Source: Dehalococcoidia bacterium (GTDB lineage Bacteria > Chloroflexota > Dehalococcoidia > Bin125). From it: a stretch of DNA of 64,000 nucleotides. The position numbers were made by a program, and so were the translations under genes. The stretch is taken from the NCBI GenBank assembly GCA_022825265.1, contig JAJDXE010000001.1, positions 177,338 to 241,337 of the forward strand, written 5' to 3'. A model generated the notes under the pieces. That model ran no database searches, was not told the origin of the DNA, and was given only the letters and a program-made list of their open reading frames with translations. Shown piece after piece: positions 26,750-36,983 of this stretch; position 1 is the stretch's first letter, and each line of letters opens with the position of its first letter.

Positions 26750-27508
26750 CTACCCGTAGGGCCGCACAGCCGAGACGGCCGACGCGGCCCAGACGCCTTC
26801 GCGCTCGACAACCAGGAAGCACTGCTCGAAGGTGTCACCGCCGCGCGTGATGTGCTGCTCGATCAGCGCGCCGCGCGGTCCGACGGCGAAGACGGAGGCG
26901 GTCTGCTCGATCGGGTCGGCCATGGCGACCCAAGGGCCGTAATCACGCTCTGCGTCGGCGCGCGTCTGCAGGATTTCGGTCATGCCCGGCGCCAGGATCA
27001 GCGCCGACGGATAGTGGAAGCAATCCAGCCAGTTCTGGATGTCGCCCGCTGCCAGCGTGGACATCGTCCGCTCAAGCACCTCCATCGCGGCCGCAGCTGG
27101 CGCGGCTGCCTCGTCGCCTGTCAGCGCCCCCTCGACGCCGAACGCGGCTTCCGTACCCCAGCCACCGTCCATCTCGGTGACGATGTAGAGCAAGCGGTTG
27201 CGCGAGATTTCCGAGCCGTCGGCGCGGTGGCGGGTCCAGCCGCCAGCGAAGTGGACCTTGTCCGGCGAGCGGTGTACGACGCGCGGTGTGATCGGTTGCG
27301 TGTAGGCCCAGCCCTGTTGCTCGACGGTCGACCAGTTGTCGAGCTGCTCGTACTCGGCGGCTGTGTTGGTCACGACGGGCTCGTCGCGGCCAGCGGCGAC
27401 GCGGACGTGCGGGTAGCTCATCGCCTCGGCGCGGCCTGAGGGGGAGCGGTCGTTGTAGGTGGTGAAGAAGCGCCAGTAGGCGGATTCGGCGTTCTGCGCA
27501 CGGGTCAT
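26750..27508 (-). CDS. two-domain NTF2/SnoaL-like protein, paralogue 2 of a tandem triplet
   Basis: A 252-residue protein. The N-terminal half has NAESAYWRFFTTYNDRSPSGRAEAMSYPHVRV, TPRVVHRSPDKVHFAGGWTRHRADG and NRLLYIVTEMDGGWGTEAAFG, nearly the same blocks as its neighbours. The C-terminal half repeats helix, CFHYPSALILAPG, and a closing strand with FLVVEREGVWAASAVSAV. No signal peptide or metal-binding cluster is seen. It starts 16 nt after the first paralogue and ends 10 nt before the third, so one transcript is likely. Confidence 0.65.
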   Translation of the reverse strand: MTRAQNAESAYWRFFTTYNDRSPSGRAEAMSYPHVRVAAGRDEPVVTNTAAEYEQLDNWSTVEQQGWAYTQPITPRVVHRSPDKVHFAGGWTRHRADGSEISRNRLLYIVTEMDGGWGTEAAFGVEGALTGDEAAAPAAAAMEVLERTMSTLAAGDIQNWLDCFHYPSALILAPGMTEILQTRADAERDYGPWVAMADPIEQTASVFAVGPRGALIEQHITRGGDTFEQCFLVVEREGVWAASAVSAVRPYG

Positions 27509-27524
27509 CGACTTGCTCGATTCT

Positions 27525-28292
27525 CTAGATGGCCGAGACGGCGGCCAGTTGCCACTCATCGCCGTGTTGAACCATGAGGAGGATTTCGTCCCGCTCGACG
27601 CCATTTGCCCGGCGTCGGGCTGCGACATTGACGCCGCTTGTTCCTGCGTTGACAACGCTGACCGAGCCGGGCACTGCTTCAATCGGCTGCGCCGCCGAGA
27701 CGGCCAGGAACTGCTCCGCCGATTCAATCCGATGTACCTCGCCGACGCCGACGATAATGATGGGGTACAGCAGGCACTGCGCGAAGGCCTCGAAGTCGCC
27801 GGCGTTGCGCAGCTCGCCGAGCCTCTCTGCAGCGGCGACCGCAGCCTCGCCCGAAGCGTCGGCGTTGAAGCTGTCGACGCCGAAGCGCGCCTGGATGCCC
27901 CAGCCCTCGTCCGTCCTGGTCAGCACGTAGAGCACTCGATTGGTGATGATTTCGGAATCGTCTGCGCGATGCCGCGTCCAGCCGCCGGCCAGATGCACTT
28001 TCTCGTCCGAGGCGTGGACCACGCGCGGAGTGATTCCCTGCGTCCGCACCCAGCCGGTGAGTTCGAAGCGTTCCCAGCCGGCGTTGGCGGCCATCGATGC
28101 GTAGTCCTCGGGCGTTGGATAGAGCCCCGAGGCCGTGCGCGGACCAGGTTGCGCGTCCTGTCTCCTCGGCGGCGCGGCCGAGACGCGGATGTGCGGATAC
28201 GACATCGCGCCGGCCCAACCGGCGGGGTCCTTGGCGTTGAAGTGCTCGAAGAATGCCCAGTACGCCGCGGTCGGGGTCGGATGTGCTCCCAT
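27525..28292 (-). CDS. two-domain NTF2/SnoaL-like protein, paralogue 1 of a tandem triplet
   Basis: First gene of the triplet, 255 residues, with AGGAGG 6-7 nt before ATG 28292. The N-terminal half reads TAAYWAFFEHFNAKDPAGWAG, SYPHIRVS, GITPRVVHASDEKVHLAGGWTRHRADD and NRVLYVLTRTDEGWGIQ. The second half has a helix, LLYPIIIVGVGEV, SVVNAGTSGVNVA and a closing EWQLAAVSAI. Each protein thus appears to be an internal duplication of one fold, and the gene was duplicated twice more. The cytochrome c gene lies just upstream on the same strand (53 bp away), which may be chance. Confidence 0.65.
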   Translation of the reverse strand: MGAHPTPTAAYWAFFEHFNAKDPAGWAGAMSYPHIRVSAAPPRRQDAQPGPRTASGLYPTPEDYASMAANAGWERFELTGWVRTQGITPRVVHASDEKVHLAGGWTRHRADDSEIITNRVLYVLTRTDEGWGIQARFGVDSFNADASGEAAVAAAERLGELRNAGDFEAFAQCLLYPIIIVGVGEVHRIESAEQFLAVSAAQPIEAVPGSVSVVNAGTSGVNVAARRRANGVERDEILLMVQHGDEWQLAAVSAI

Positions 28293-28345
28293 GGCGGACC
28301 TCCTGTCCGCCACAGAGGATAAGGCTCGTCAGGACTTGGTCCGGG

Positions 28346-28966
28346 TTACTGTGCCCACTGACCGTAGTTCTCGTGACCCAGCGCGTCGTTGTTGGGGTCG
28401 ACCAGCGGATCGACGGCGGGCAGCGTTTGCAGCCAGGTCCAGATGTCGGCGATGTCTTCGACCGAGACATCATCGGCCGAGAACTCCTGCATGATTCCGC
28501 GCGGCTGGCGGTACTGCGAGATCACGCCCTGGATGTCCAGGCCGGTCTGCGCGATCGTCGGTCCGACGATGCCTTCGCCGACCTCTCCGTGACAGACCTG
28601 ACAGCCGTTGGCGACGTACAGTTCGGCTCCGCGCAGCGCGTTGGCGTTTGCACGGACCGCGTCTTCTCCGCCGTACTCGTCGTCGCTCAGGTTCTCGATC
28701 GGTAGCGGCGCGGCCTCGGCACAGGTCTCGGGCGGACGTTCAGTCAGCGACAGCGAGGGATGGTCTTCTTTGCCCTCTTCGATGCAAAACAGGCCGGTCT
28801 CCCAGCCCTCGGCGCCGGCTTCCTCGGAGAGGGCCTTGGCTTCGATGATGTGGCGGTCGGCGCCCTTGTACACGGCGAAGCCGACGAGTGCGAAGATCCC
28901 TGCGGCCATCAAGGCGAAGACCATGATGATGCCGAAGGACTGCGGAATCCCGGTGCGATTCGGCAT
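28346..28966 (-). CDS. membrane-anchored monohaem cytochrome c
   Basis: A 206-residue protein with an uncleaved membrane anchor at about residues 11-33 and one haem c site CQVCH at 122-126. The region before the haem holds two further Cys (in LFCIEEG and ETCAEAA) that might form a disulfide. A Met in RGIMQEF is a likely sixth ligand, and the domain ends with DIADIWTWLQTL, the usual last helix. It should face the outer side of the membrane and shuttle electrons in a respiratory chain. No oxidase gene is next to it. Confidence 0.85.
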   Translation of the reverse strand: MPNRTGIPQSFGIIMVFALMAAGIFALVGFAVYKGADRHIIEAKALSEEAGAEGWETGLFCIEEGKEDHPSLSLTERPPETCAEAAPLPIENLSDDEYGGEDAVRANANALRGAELYVANGCQVCHGEVGEGIVGPTIAQTGLDIQGVISQYRQPRGIMQEFSADDVSVEDIADIWTWLQTLPAVDPLVDPNNDALGHENYGQWAQ

Positions 28967-29102
28967 AGACCTCTACTTCATCTCGCTGCAGATTTGCTCC
29001 GGACAGCGCCGCCCACACACTCGCGCGCGACTCCGACGTATCCTACCGCAGCATCTGGTTAGGCGGAATGGTCGACTGACGCGGAGCGGCTCTGCGGGCG
29101 CG

Positions 29103-29990
29103 CTAGCTCGTCGGTGCCGAGGGGCGCTTCTTGGCGGCGCCGTAGTCCTGGAAGGGACCGTCGCGCCAGTCGAGGGCAGCCTTGAGGCCCTTCTCCTGAG
29201 CGATTCGGCCGAACTCGCCGGCGGACTTACGGAAGGTGGAGAGCGCCTGGATGTCGGCGCCGACCTGCAGCGCAGTGCGGAAGCCCATGACCTCGTAGGC
29301 GCGGTTCAGGCCGCGCTTCGACATCATCACCATGTCCGGTGCGATGTTGGCGATCCGCTCGCCCATCCGCTCGGTCTCTTCGGCCAACTGGTCCACCGGG
29401 AAAGCGCGATTGGCCCAGCCCAGCTCGACCGCCTCGAGGCCAGTCACCGAGTCGCCGGTGTAGCAGAGCTCGCGCGCCTTGCGCATGCCCATGTGCCAGG
29501 GGTGGTAGAGGATGTCGACCGTGGTCATCGCGCGGACGGGCGGATAACCGATGATCGCGTCCTCGGCGACGTACATCAGGTCGCACATTGAGGCGAGCTC
29601 GGAGCCGCCGGCGAGCGCGTAGCCGTGAACCTGGGCGATGACCGGCTTGGCCAGCTCCCAGATCTGCCAGTAGCCGGAGAGCAGGTGCTGCGGCCATTGG
29701 CCCTGCCCCGGGTGGATCGGTCCAACCGAGGGCAGGCCGGAGCGATAGTCGAGGTAATCCGACTCGGACAAGTTGGGCACCGGCGTGATGTCGTAGCCGG
29801 CCGAGAAGGTTCGGCCCGAGCCGCGGATAATCACGACGTGGACGTCGTCGTCCGCCTCGGCCACCTTGAGCGCGTCGAACAGTTCGGCTCGCAGCCGATG
29901 GCTGAGCGCGTTCATCTTCTCGGGCCGGTTCAGCGTGACGATTCCCAATCGTCCCTTGGTTTCGTACAGGATGTCCTCGTACTCGCGCAT
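29103..29990 (-). CDS. enoyl-CoA hydratase/isomerase (crotonase) family protein
   Basis: About 295 residues with the crotonase fold. VTLNRPEKMNALSHRLRAEL, then RTFSAGYDI and QVHGYALAGGSELASMCDL form the oxyanion-hole regions. The usual catalytic Glu of hydratases at the AGG-ELA site is present; the second Glu position reads VRAMTTVD and is unclear, so hydratase versus isomerase or other crotonase chemistry is open. The insert with GPIHPGQGQWPQHL is longer than in FadB-type enzymes. GAGGAG lies before ATG 29990, which I prefer to the longer frame. Confidence 0.82.
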   Translation of the reverse strand: MREYEDILYETKGRLGIVTLNRPEKMNALSHRLRAELFDALKVAEADDDVHVVIIRGSGRTFSAGYDITPVPNLSESDYLDYRSGLPSVGPIHPGQGQWPQHLLSGYWQIWELAKPVIAQVHGYALAGGSELASMCDLMYVAEDAIIGYPPVRAMTTVDILYHPWHMGMRKARELCYTGDSVTGLEAVELGWANRAFPVDQLAEETERMGERIANIAPDMVMMSKRGLNRAYEVMGFRTALQVGADIQALSTFRKSAGEFGRIAQEKGLKAALDWRDGPFQDYGAAKKRPSAPTS

Positions 29991-30097
29991 CGTGATACTC
30001 CTCAGTAACGCCTTGTGCCGCGTGCTGATTGCTCGGATCTGTCCCGTGCAGATTATCCGACCCCGACGAGGCAATCCCCGCCGACCTTCGCCGATTC

Positions 30098-31057
30098 CTA
30101 CTCGACGCCGTAGATGGCGGAGAGAATCTCGGTCAGCGGCGCGGCGCCGCGGATCACACCGCGGTAGACGCCTTGGGAGTCGAGCACGAAGAGCTCGGGC
30201 ACGCCGTCGACTCGGTAATGATGAGCCACCGACCCGTCGACATCGACGAGATGTAACAGGCCGGTCCCGTAGTTCCGGCTGAAGGCCTCCCGAGCCGTCT
30301 CGTCCACTTCATACACGTTGATCCCGATGACCAACACATCTGGCTCCGACGCGGCCAGATCGCCCAGGACCAAGAGGGTCTCACCGACGAACGGCGCCCA
30401 CGACGACCAGAACACGATCAGGGTGAGTGATTCTCCGCCGCCTCTCGCTTCCGACAATGAGATCAGGGAGTCGTCCTCGCCGCCGAGCGTGGGCAGCAGG
30501 AATTCTGGCGCTGCTCTGCCGACCTCGAGCCGACGTGCGCCGACGGCGATGCCGGCGTCGGATTGCCACAGTTCCGGATGCGGCGCAGCGGACAATCGCA
30601 GCGGGGCGGTCGTGGTCTGTTGCCATCGCTCGGTCGGCAAGGAGGCCCAGTCAACGACCCAGCTGGTGCGCCTGATCCCGCGCGCGCGGCCCTCGATCGT
30701 CAGGGCCAAACCCAGCTCCAATCGCTCGCCGATCCGCCGGACTCTGATCCAGACGCCGGTTTCCGGGCCGATGTAGGCGGTGTTCGTGCGTAGCCATCGA
30801 TTCTCAGGCGCTCTCTCCACACGGAGCATGCGCCGGTCCGGGCACTGACGGGTCTCGCCGGCAATCGGGTCGCGCAAATCGAAGCAGAGCTCGAGGACGC
30901 CGTCTGCCGACATCCAGGTCGCGATCCTAGCGTCGAGCCTGAACTCCTGGGCCTCGGCATCGGCGGTCGACTGGAACAGCGCCAGCGTCGCGGCTGCGGC
31001 GATCAGGACGAGAATGCCGGCCGTTCGGATGGCCACGATCGCCGGACCTGGTATCAC
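30098..31057 (-). CDS. TlpA-like thioredoxin-fold protein lacking the CxxC cysteines
   Basis: A 319-residue protein with an N-terminal membrane anchor or signal (residues 10-30), an unassigned strand-rich middle part, and a thioredoxin-like domain from about residue 175. The domain has the TlpA/redoxin layout: GRAAPEFLLPTLGG, then LIVFWSSWAPFVGETLLVL at the active-site helix, then VDGVPELFVLD with the cis-Pro loop. Where the family has WCxxC this protein has WAPF, so no redox disulfide is possible. It may be a binding or chaperone-like relative. It starts with GTG in a 4-nt overlap with the CopD-like gene, so the two act together in all likelihood. Confidence 0.75.
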   Translation of the reverse strand: MIPGPAIVAIRTAGILVLIAAAATLALFQSTADAEAQEFRLDARIATWMSADGVLELCFDLRDPIAGETRQCPDRRMLRVERAPENRWLRTNTAYIGPETGVWIRVRRIGERLELGLALTIEGRARGIRRTSWVVDWASLPTERWQQTTTAPLRLSAAPHPELWQSDAGIAVGARRLEVGRAAPEFLLPTLGGEDDSLISLSEARGGGESLTLIVFWSSWAPFVGETLLVLGDLAASEPDVLVIGINVYEVDETAREAFSRNYGTGLLHLVDVDGSVAHHYRVDGVPELFVLDSQGVYRGVIRGAAPLTEILSAIYGVE

Positions 31058-31587
31058 GAGGGCAGCATCGAGAAGTTGTGATTGCCGAGGAAGGCTCCGG
31101 CCCCGGCGACCAGCAGGGTCATCAGCAGACCGGCGATCGAGAGCGCGATCGTGATGAGGCGGACACGTTTCAGTTCGGGCGTGTCTTCGTCGGAGTCCGC
31201 GGTCTGTCGCGCCAGTTCCAGTTGTCGCGGTCCGAAGACGAACTGGTGCAGGCCGATCAACGCGATCATCACCGCCCAGAGAGCCATCTTGATCACGAAG
31301 ATGTAGCCCCAGCGCGCGTCGTAGATGTCCGGTCCGAAGTTCTCGGCCTGATCGAGTCGTGGGTCGACCATCGCGCCGCCGGTGATCACGATGATCACCA
31401 TTGCGGCGATGCCGACCCGTCCGAATCGCTTGGTAAAGCCCTCAAGCGCGTTTAGCCAGATCGTTCGGTCGCCGACCGCGCGGAGAGCCGGAATGACGCA
31501 GGCCGCGGTGATGATCTGTCCGCCGAGCCAGATCGCCACGCCGATCACGTGCAACCAGACGAGAATCGAGATGACCGTTTCCGACAT
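31054..31587 (-). CDS. CopD-like integral membrane protein
   Basis: A 177-residue protein with four membrane segments at about residues 5-33, 60-78, 95-115 and 143-168. LHVIGVAIWLGGQII near the start and GLHQFVFGP in the third segment carry the His residues typical of CopD/YcnJ- and DUF2269-type copper or haem membrane proteins. Copper handling is a family guess. GGAGGA precedes the ATG. It overlaps the cysteine-less TlpA-like gene downstream. Confidence 0.7.
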   Translation of the reverse strand: MSETVISILVWLHVIGVAIWLGGQIITAACVIPALRAVGDRTIWLNALEGFTKRFGRVGIAAMVIIVITGGAMVDPRLDQAENFGPDIYDARWGYIFVIKMALWAVMIALIGLHQFVFGPRQLELARQTADSDEDTPELKRVRLITIALSIAGLLMTLLVAGAGAFLGNHNFSMLPS

Positions 31588-31631
31588 CGCCGTCCTCCGA
31601 CCTCTATTGGACCCAGGCGGATGCCCGGGTA

Positions 31632-33640
<2,009 letters not shown>

Positions 33641-33641
33641 G

Positions 33642-34601
33642 ATGGCCAAACCGTTTCTCAAGTGGGCGGGCGGCAAGACGCAACTACTTCAGCGCTTGAC
33701 GTATGAGGCACCAACCGAAATCGACACATATTACGAACCGTTTCTCGGTGGAGGGGCTCTTTTCTTCGCGCTTCAACGACAGGAGCGGTTCAAAAATGCT
33801 GTCCTCTCGGACGTGAATTCGGAACTGATCAACTGCTTCCTTCAGGTGAGAGATTCAGTATCGGATGTGATTGAAACGCTGGGAGTTCACGAGCGTGGTT
33901 ACGGCTCAGGATCGAAGAAGCGCTCCGACTATTACTACGAGGTTCGTGACGACAAGAGGATCCGGTTTCCGGTCGAGCAAGCCGCCCGAATGATCTTCTT
34001 GAACAGGACCTGCTTCAACGGTCTGTACCGGGTCAATAGCCGGGGCGAGTTCAACGTCCCGCATGGGCGTCATTCGAACCCAAGGATCTGCGACGCAGAA
34101 GGTCTCATTGCGGCGGCTACTGCCTTGCAAGGGGTTGAGATCGTTGTGTTGGATTTCGAGGAGGCGGTCGCCGATGCTGTCCATAGGGATTTCGTCTATT
34201 TTGACCCCCCCTATGTGCCGCTAAGCGACACGTCAAACTTCACCGCATACACGGCAGACTCGTTCGGAATAGATCAGCAGAAGAGGCTTGCTGATGTTGC
34301 GGTAGACTTGGTTAGTCGAGGCGTTGACTTCTTGCTATCGAACTCGAGCCATCCCAGCGTCCAAGAGTTGTATGAGTCCCGGGGAATGTCTCCCCAGACC
34401 ATCGCAGCAGGCAGAGCGATCAACTCGGTAGGTGCCTCTCGCGGACGCGTTGCCGAGTTCTTGATCGGTGTGACGTCGTACAGCCTGCGAACTCGACGAA
34501 CGCCTGCTTCTATTCGAGATCGCGCCCGAAAAACATCTTCAACCACACATCCAGTTCGTCAAGCTCGATTGCCAGGCCAGTCGCGCGCAAGAATCCTTTG
34601 A
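33642..34601 (+). CDS. Dam-family DNA adenine methyltransferase, probable modification enzyme of a type II system
   Basis: Adenine-N6 DNA methylase of the D12 class. KPFLKWAGGKTQLL opens the protein, YYEPFLGGGALFF is the SAM-binding motif, DPPY at about 188-191 is the catalytic motif, and SRGRVAEFLIGVTSY closes the normal domain. About 30 further residues are rich in Arg and Ser and have no counterpart I know; they overlap the convergent nuclease gene by 92 bp. Base composition is visibly less GC-rich than in the flanking genes, suggesting transfer. The Dam family mostly recognises GATC, but the site of this one is not shown by the sequence. Confidence 0.87.
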   Translation: MAKPFLKWAGGKTQLLQRLTYEAPTEIDTYYEPFLGGGALFFALQRQERFKNAVLSDVNSELINCFLQVRDSVSDVIETLGVHERGYGSGSKKRSDYYYEVRDDKRIRFPVEQAARMIFLNRTCFNGLYRVNSRGEFNVPHGRHSNPRICDAEGLIAAATALQGVEIVVLDFEEAVADAVHRDFVYFDPPYVPLSDTSNFTAYTADSFGIDQQKRLADVAVDLVSRGVDFLLSNSSHPSVQELYESRGMSPQTIAAGRAINSVGASRGRVAEFLIGVTSYSLRTRRTPASIRDRARKTSSTTHPVRQARLPGQSRARIL

Positions 34602-34890
34602 AGTCCTCCGCGAACTCCTCGCCAGCAAGAACGACTATTCCGCGAATAGGCCACGCGCGGATGTCGTCGATTTGAGCTGGAGTCTTCTCATACGTTGTTC
34701 CGCTGCTGCCTTGATAACGACATTGGATCCCGAGTCGCTCGCCGGTATCGGGATCTGTGGCCACAACGTCGATGGTGCGGTTGCTGCCCCAAATCGTACG
34801 GCCGACGTTGGTTTTTCGCCGAGCCAAAAGGCCCAGGCCTTCTATTGCCTCGCAAACCTCGGCCAGAAGTTCATTGTGTGACGAAACCAT
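34510..34890 (-). CDS. PD-(D/E)XK nuclease superfamily protein, probable restriction endonuclease
   Basis: A 126-residue protein. NRTIDVVATDPDTGERLGIQCRYQ has the Asp-spacer-strand layout of a PD-(D/E)XK core, followed by SSGTTYEKTPAQIDDIRAWPIRGIVVLAG, a pattern I associate with a small nuclease family found near Dam-like methylases. The usual E-x-K reads Q-x-R, so catalysis needs proof. ATG 34890 has AGGGAG 6 nt before it; a GTG two codons upstream is less likely. It lies 9 nt after the maoC stop codon and is convergent with, and overlaps, the Dam-like gene. The low GC content matches the methylase gene. Confidence 0.65.
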   Translation of the reverse strand: MVSSHNELLAEVCEAIEGLGLLARRKTNVGRTIWGSNRTIDVVATDPDTGERLGIQCRYQGSSGTTYEKTPAQIDDIRAWPIRGIVVLAGEEFAEDFKGFLRATGLAIELDELDVWLKMFFGRDLE

Positions 34891-34899
34891 AGGCACTCC

Positions 34900-35364
34900 C
34901 TATTCCGGCCGCTTCGGGATCATCACAGCGCGATGAAATGAGAGTACCTCAGTCCCGTCCTGGTTGGCCGCCGTCGTGTGGACCGTGACGATGCCTCGGT
35001 CGGGTTGACTCTTGCTCTCGCGGACCTCCAGCACCTCGGTCTGGGCCTGGAGCGTGTCTCCGTGGAAGACGGGCGCGGTGTGGCGCAGATCCGTCGTCGC
35101 CAGGTTGGCGATTGCCTTGCCCGAGACGGTAGGCACGGTCATCCCGAAGACGAGCGAGTAGACGAACGGCCCCGAGACCACCCGCTGGCCGAACTGTGTG
35201 TCCTCGGCGTACTGCTTGTTGGTGTGCAGCGGATGATGGTTCATCGTCAGCATGCAGAACATCAGGTCATCGGCCTCGGTCACTGTCCGCGAGGGCCAGT
35301 GCTCAATCACCTCGCCGACCTCAAACTCGTCCAGGTAACGACCAAACATCTCCCGAGTGGGCAT
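34900..35364 (-). CDS. MaoC-like (R)-hydratase
   Basis: A 154-residue hotdog-fold protein. The hydratase motif is seen around MNHHPLHTNKQYAEDTQFG with catalytic His, and RTVTEADDLMF carries the preceding Asp region. VVSGPFVYSLVFG and LRHTAPVFHGDTL are further MaoC blocks. Such enzymes hydrate enoyl-CoA or mesaconyl-type substrates. It is transcribed with the acyl-CoA dehydrogenase gene just upstream (22-bp gap), which makes an acyl-CoA degradation step likely. GGAGG precedes the ATG. Confidence 0.88.
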   Translation of the reverse strand: MPTREMFGRYLDEFEVGEVIEHWPSRTVTEADDLMFCMLTMNHHPLHTNKQYAEDTQFGQRVVSGPFVYSLVFGMTVPTVSGKAIANLATTDLRHTAPVFHGDTLQAQTEVLEVRESKSQPDRGIVTVHTTAANQDGTEVLSFHRAVMIPKRPE

Positions 35365-35386
35365 TTCGAACCTCCGGTTGGTTGGC

Positions 35387-36574
35387 TTACTCGACCGCGT
35401 ACATCTCCAACAGACGACGCGCGATCACGATCCGCTGGATCTCGTTCGTGCCCTCGGCGACGGCCATCAGCGGCGCGTCGCGATAGAAACGCTCGACGGG
35501 CAGCTCCTTGGTGTAGCCGACGCCGCCATGCACGCGCATCGACTCGAGGCTGCATTCCAGCGCCACCTCGGTCGCGAACAGCTTGGCCATGCCGACGTCG
35601 AGGTCGGAGCGCTGCCCCGAGTCCTTCTTGCGGGCGGCGTCGCGTGTGAGCAGGCGGGCGGCCCGAATCTTGGTCGCCATCTCGGCCAGCTTGAGCTGGA
35701 TCGCCTGGTGCTGCGCGATCGGTCGGCCCATGGTCTCGCGCCGCTGGGCGTAGACGATCGCCTCGTCGAACGCCGCCTGCGCGACGCCGGTCGCCCGCGA
35801 GGCGACGTTGATCCGGCCGATCTCCAGACCGGAGATCATCTGTTGAAATCCGCGGCCCTCAGACCCGCCGAGCAGGTTGTCTCGCGGCACGCGGGCGTCT
35901 TCGAGGAATAACTCAGCCGTCTCAGGACCCTTGTAGCCAAGCTTGTCGATCGTCCGCGCGACCGAGAAGCCCGGCGTGTCCTTCTCGACCAGGAACGCGG
36001 AAATCCCCCGATGCCGCGGCTGCGCAGACGGGTCGGTCTTCGTCATCGCCAGATAGACGTCGCCACGGTCGCCGTTGGTGACGAACAGCTTGTTGCCGTT
36101 GAGGATGTAGTCGTCGCCATCGCGCGAGGCGGTCGTGCGGATCGCCTGGGCGTCGGAGCCGGCGTTGGGCTCGGTGATCGTGAAGCAGCCCTGCTTCTCG
36201 CCGGTGGCGAGCCCGGGCAGGAAGCGGTCTTTCTGCTCCTCGGTGCCGTGTTCGTCGATGATCCAGCCATCGATCACATTGGTATTGATGATCCCGGCCA
36301 GCCCCATCCAGCCGCGCGAGATCTCCTCGATCACGGCTGAATACGTTTCAAAGGACAGCCCAAGCCCGCCGTGCGACTCGGGGAACGTGATCCCGAAGAT
36401 GCCCATCTCGCACATGTCGGCGTGGATTTTGGACGGGAATTCGCCGGAGTGTTCCAGTTCAGTTGCGTTGGGGATGACCTGTTCGTCGACCCAGCGCCGT
36501 ACATTGCGCGTGATCTCTACCCCGGTCTCGCCGTCGCCCGCAATAATCTCCCGCACGTCGCTCACGCCGGCCAT
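35387..36574 (-). CDS. acyl-CoA dehydrogenase
   Basis: FAD enzyme that makes the alpha-beta double bond of an acyl-CoA and passes electrons to ETF. The three-domain fold is complete: GITFPESHGGLGL, CFTITEPNAGSDAQAIRTTA with FAD/substrate contacts, DKLGYKGPETAELFLEDARVP, and the C-terminal AEGTNEIQRIVIARRLL with the catalytic Glu. The 395-residue length is normal. ATG 36574 with TTGGAG upstream is preferred over a TTG four codons before. Its partner downstream is maoC. The acyl chain is unknown. Confidence 0.9.
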   Translation of the reverse strand: MAGVSDVREIIAGDGETGVEITRNVRRWVDEQVIPNATELEHSGEFPSKIHADMCEMGIFGITFPESHGGLGLSFETYSAVIEEISRGWMGLAGIINTNVIDGWIIDEHGTEEQKDRFLPGLATGEKQGCFTITEPNAGSDAQAIRTTASRDGDDYILNGNKLFVTNGDRGDVYLAMTKTDPSAQPRHRGISAFLVEKDTPGFSVARTIDKLGYKGPETAELFLEDARVPRDNLLGGSEGRGFQQMISGLEIGRINVASRATGVAQAAFDEAIVYAQRRETMGRPIAQHQAIQLKLAEMATKIRAARLLTRDAARKKDSGQRSDLDVGMAKLFATEVALECSLESMRVHGGVGYTKELPVERFYRDAPLMAVAEGTNEIQRIVIARRLLEMYAVE

Positions 36575-36655
36575 CGCTGTCTCCAAGTCTGGATGTCAAG
36601 GTTGACCGCCAGTTTATGCGCAGGCCCCGATCTCACTGGAAGAAACACCGCATGT

Positions 36656-36928
36656 CTAGGAGCTGAGCAGCGCCACTGTCAGCCGAATCAACGCTCCCAC
36701 GCCCCACATCACCCCGATTGTGCCAAGCACAAGATGCGTACGCGAAGGCCAGATCGCCGCGCCAAGTGCAGACAAAGGAATCGCTGCAGGTGCGACGAAG
36801 ACGCCGACCGTGAACATCGACAGCAACGAAAAGAGCCAGACCGCGGCGGCCAGCACCAGCACGACTTGTGCCGCACGGTTTCGTCGAACCGTCATCGAGC
36901 CGACTCGCCAGACTTCAGCACGTCTCAT
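36656..36928 (-). CDS. small membrane protein, function unknown
   Basis: A 90-residue protein with two to three hydrophobic segments (about residues 20-40, 43-60 and 66-88) and a basic N-terminus, so an integral membrane protein. No family is recognised. A much longer open frame continues upstream but runs antisense to the next gene. Support for the ATG at 36928 comes from TACGCT (36935-36940) ending 6 nt before it, the same arrangement seen at five other starts here. An internal ATG 11 codons later is also possible. Confidence 0.5.
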   Translation of the reverse strand: MRRAEVWRVGSMTVRRNRAAQVVLVLAAAVWLFSLLSMFTVGVFVAPAAIPLSALGAAIWPSRTHLVLGTIGVMWGVGALIRLTVALLSS

Positions 36929-36983
36929 GGGTTCAGCGTATGAATCCTCGTAGGCTGTGCGTGCCGAACTCGGCGAGAGCACC

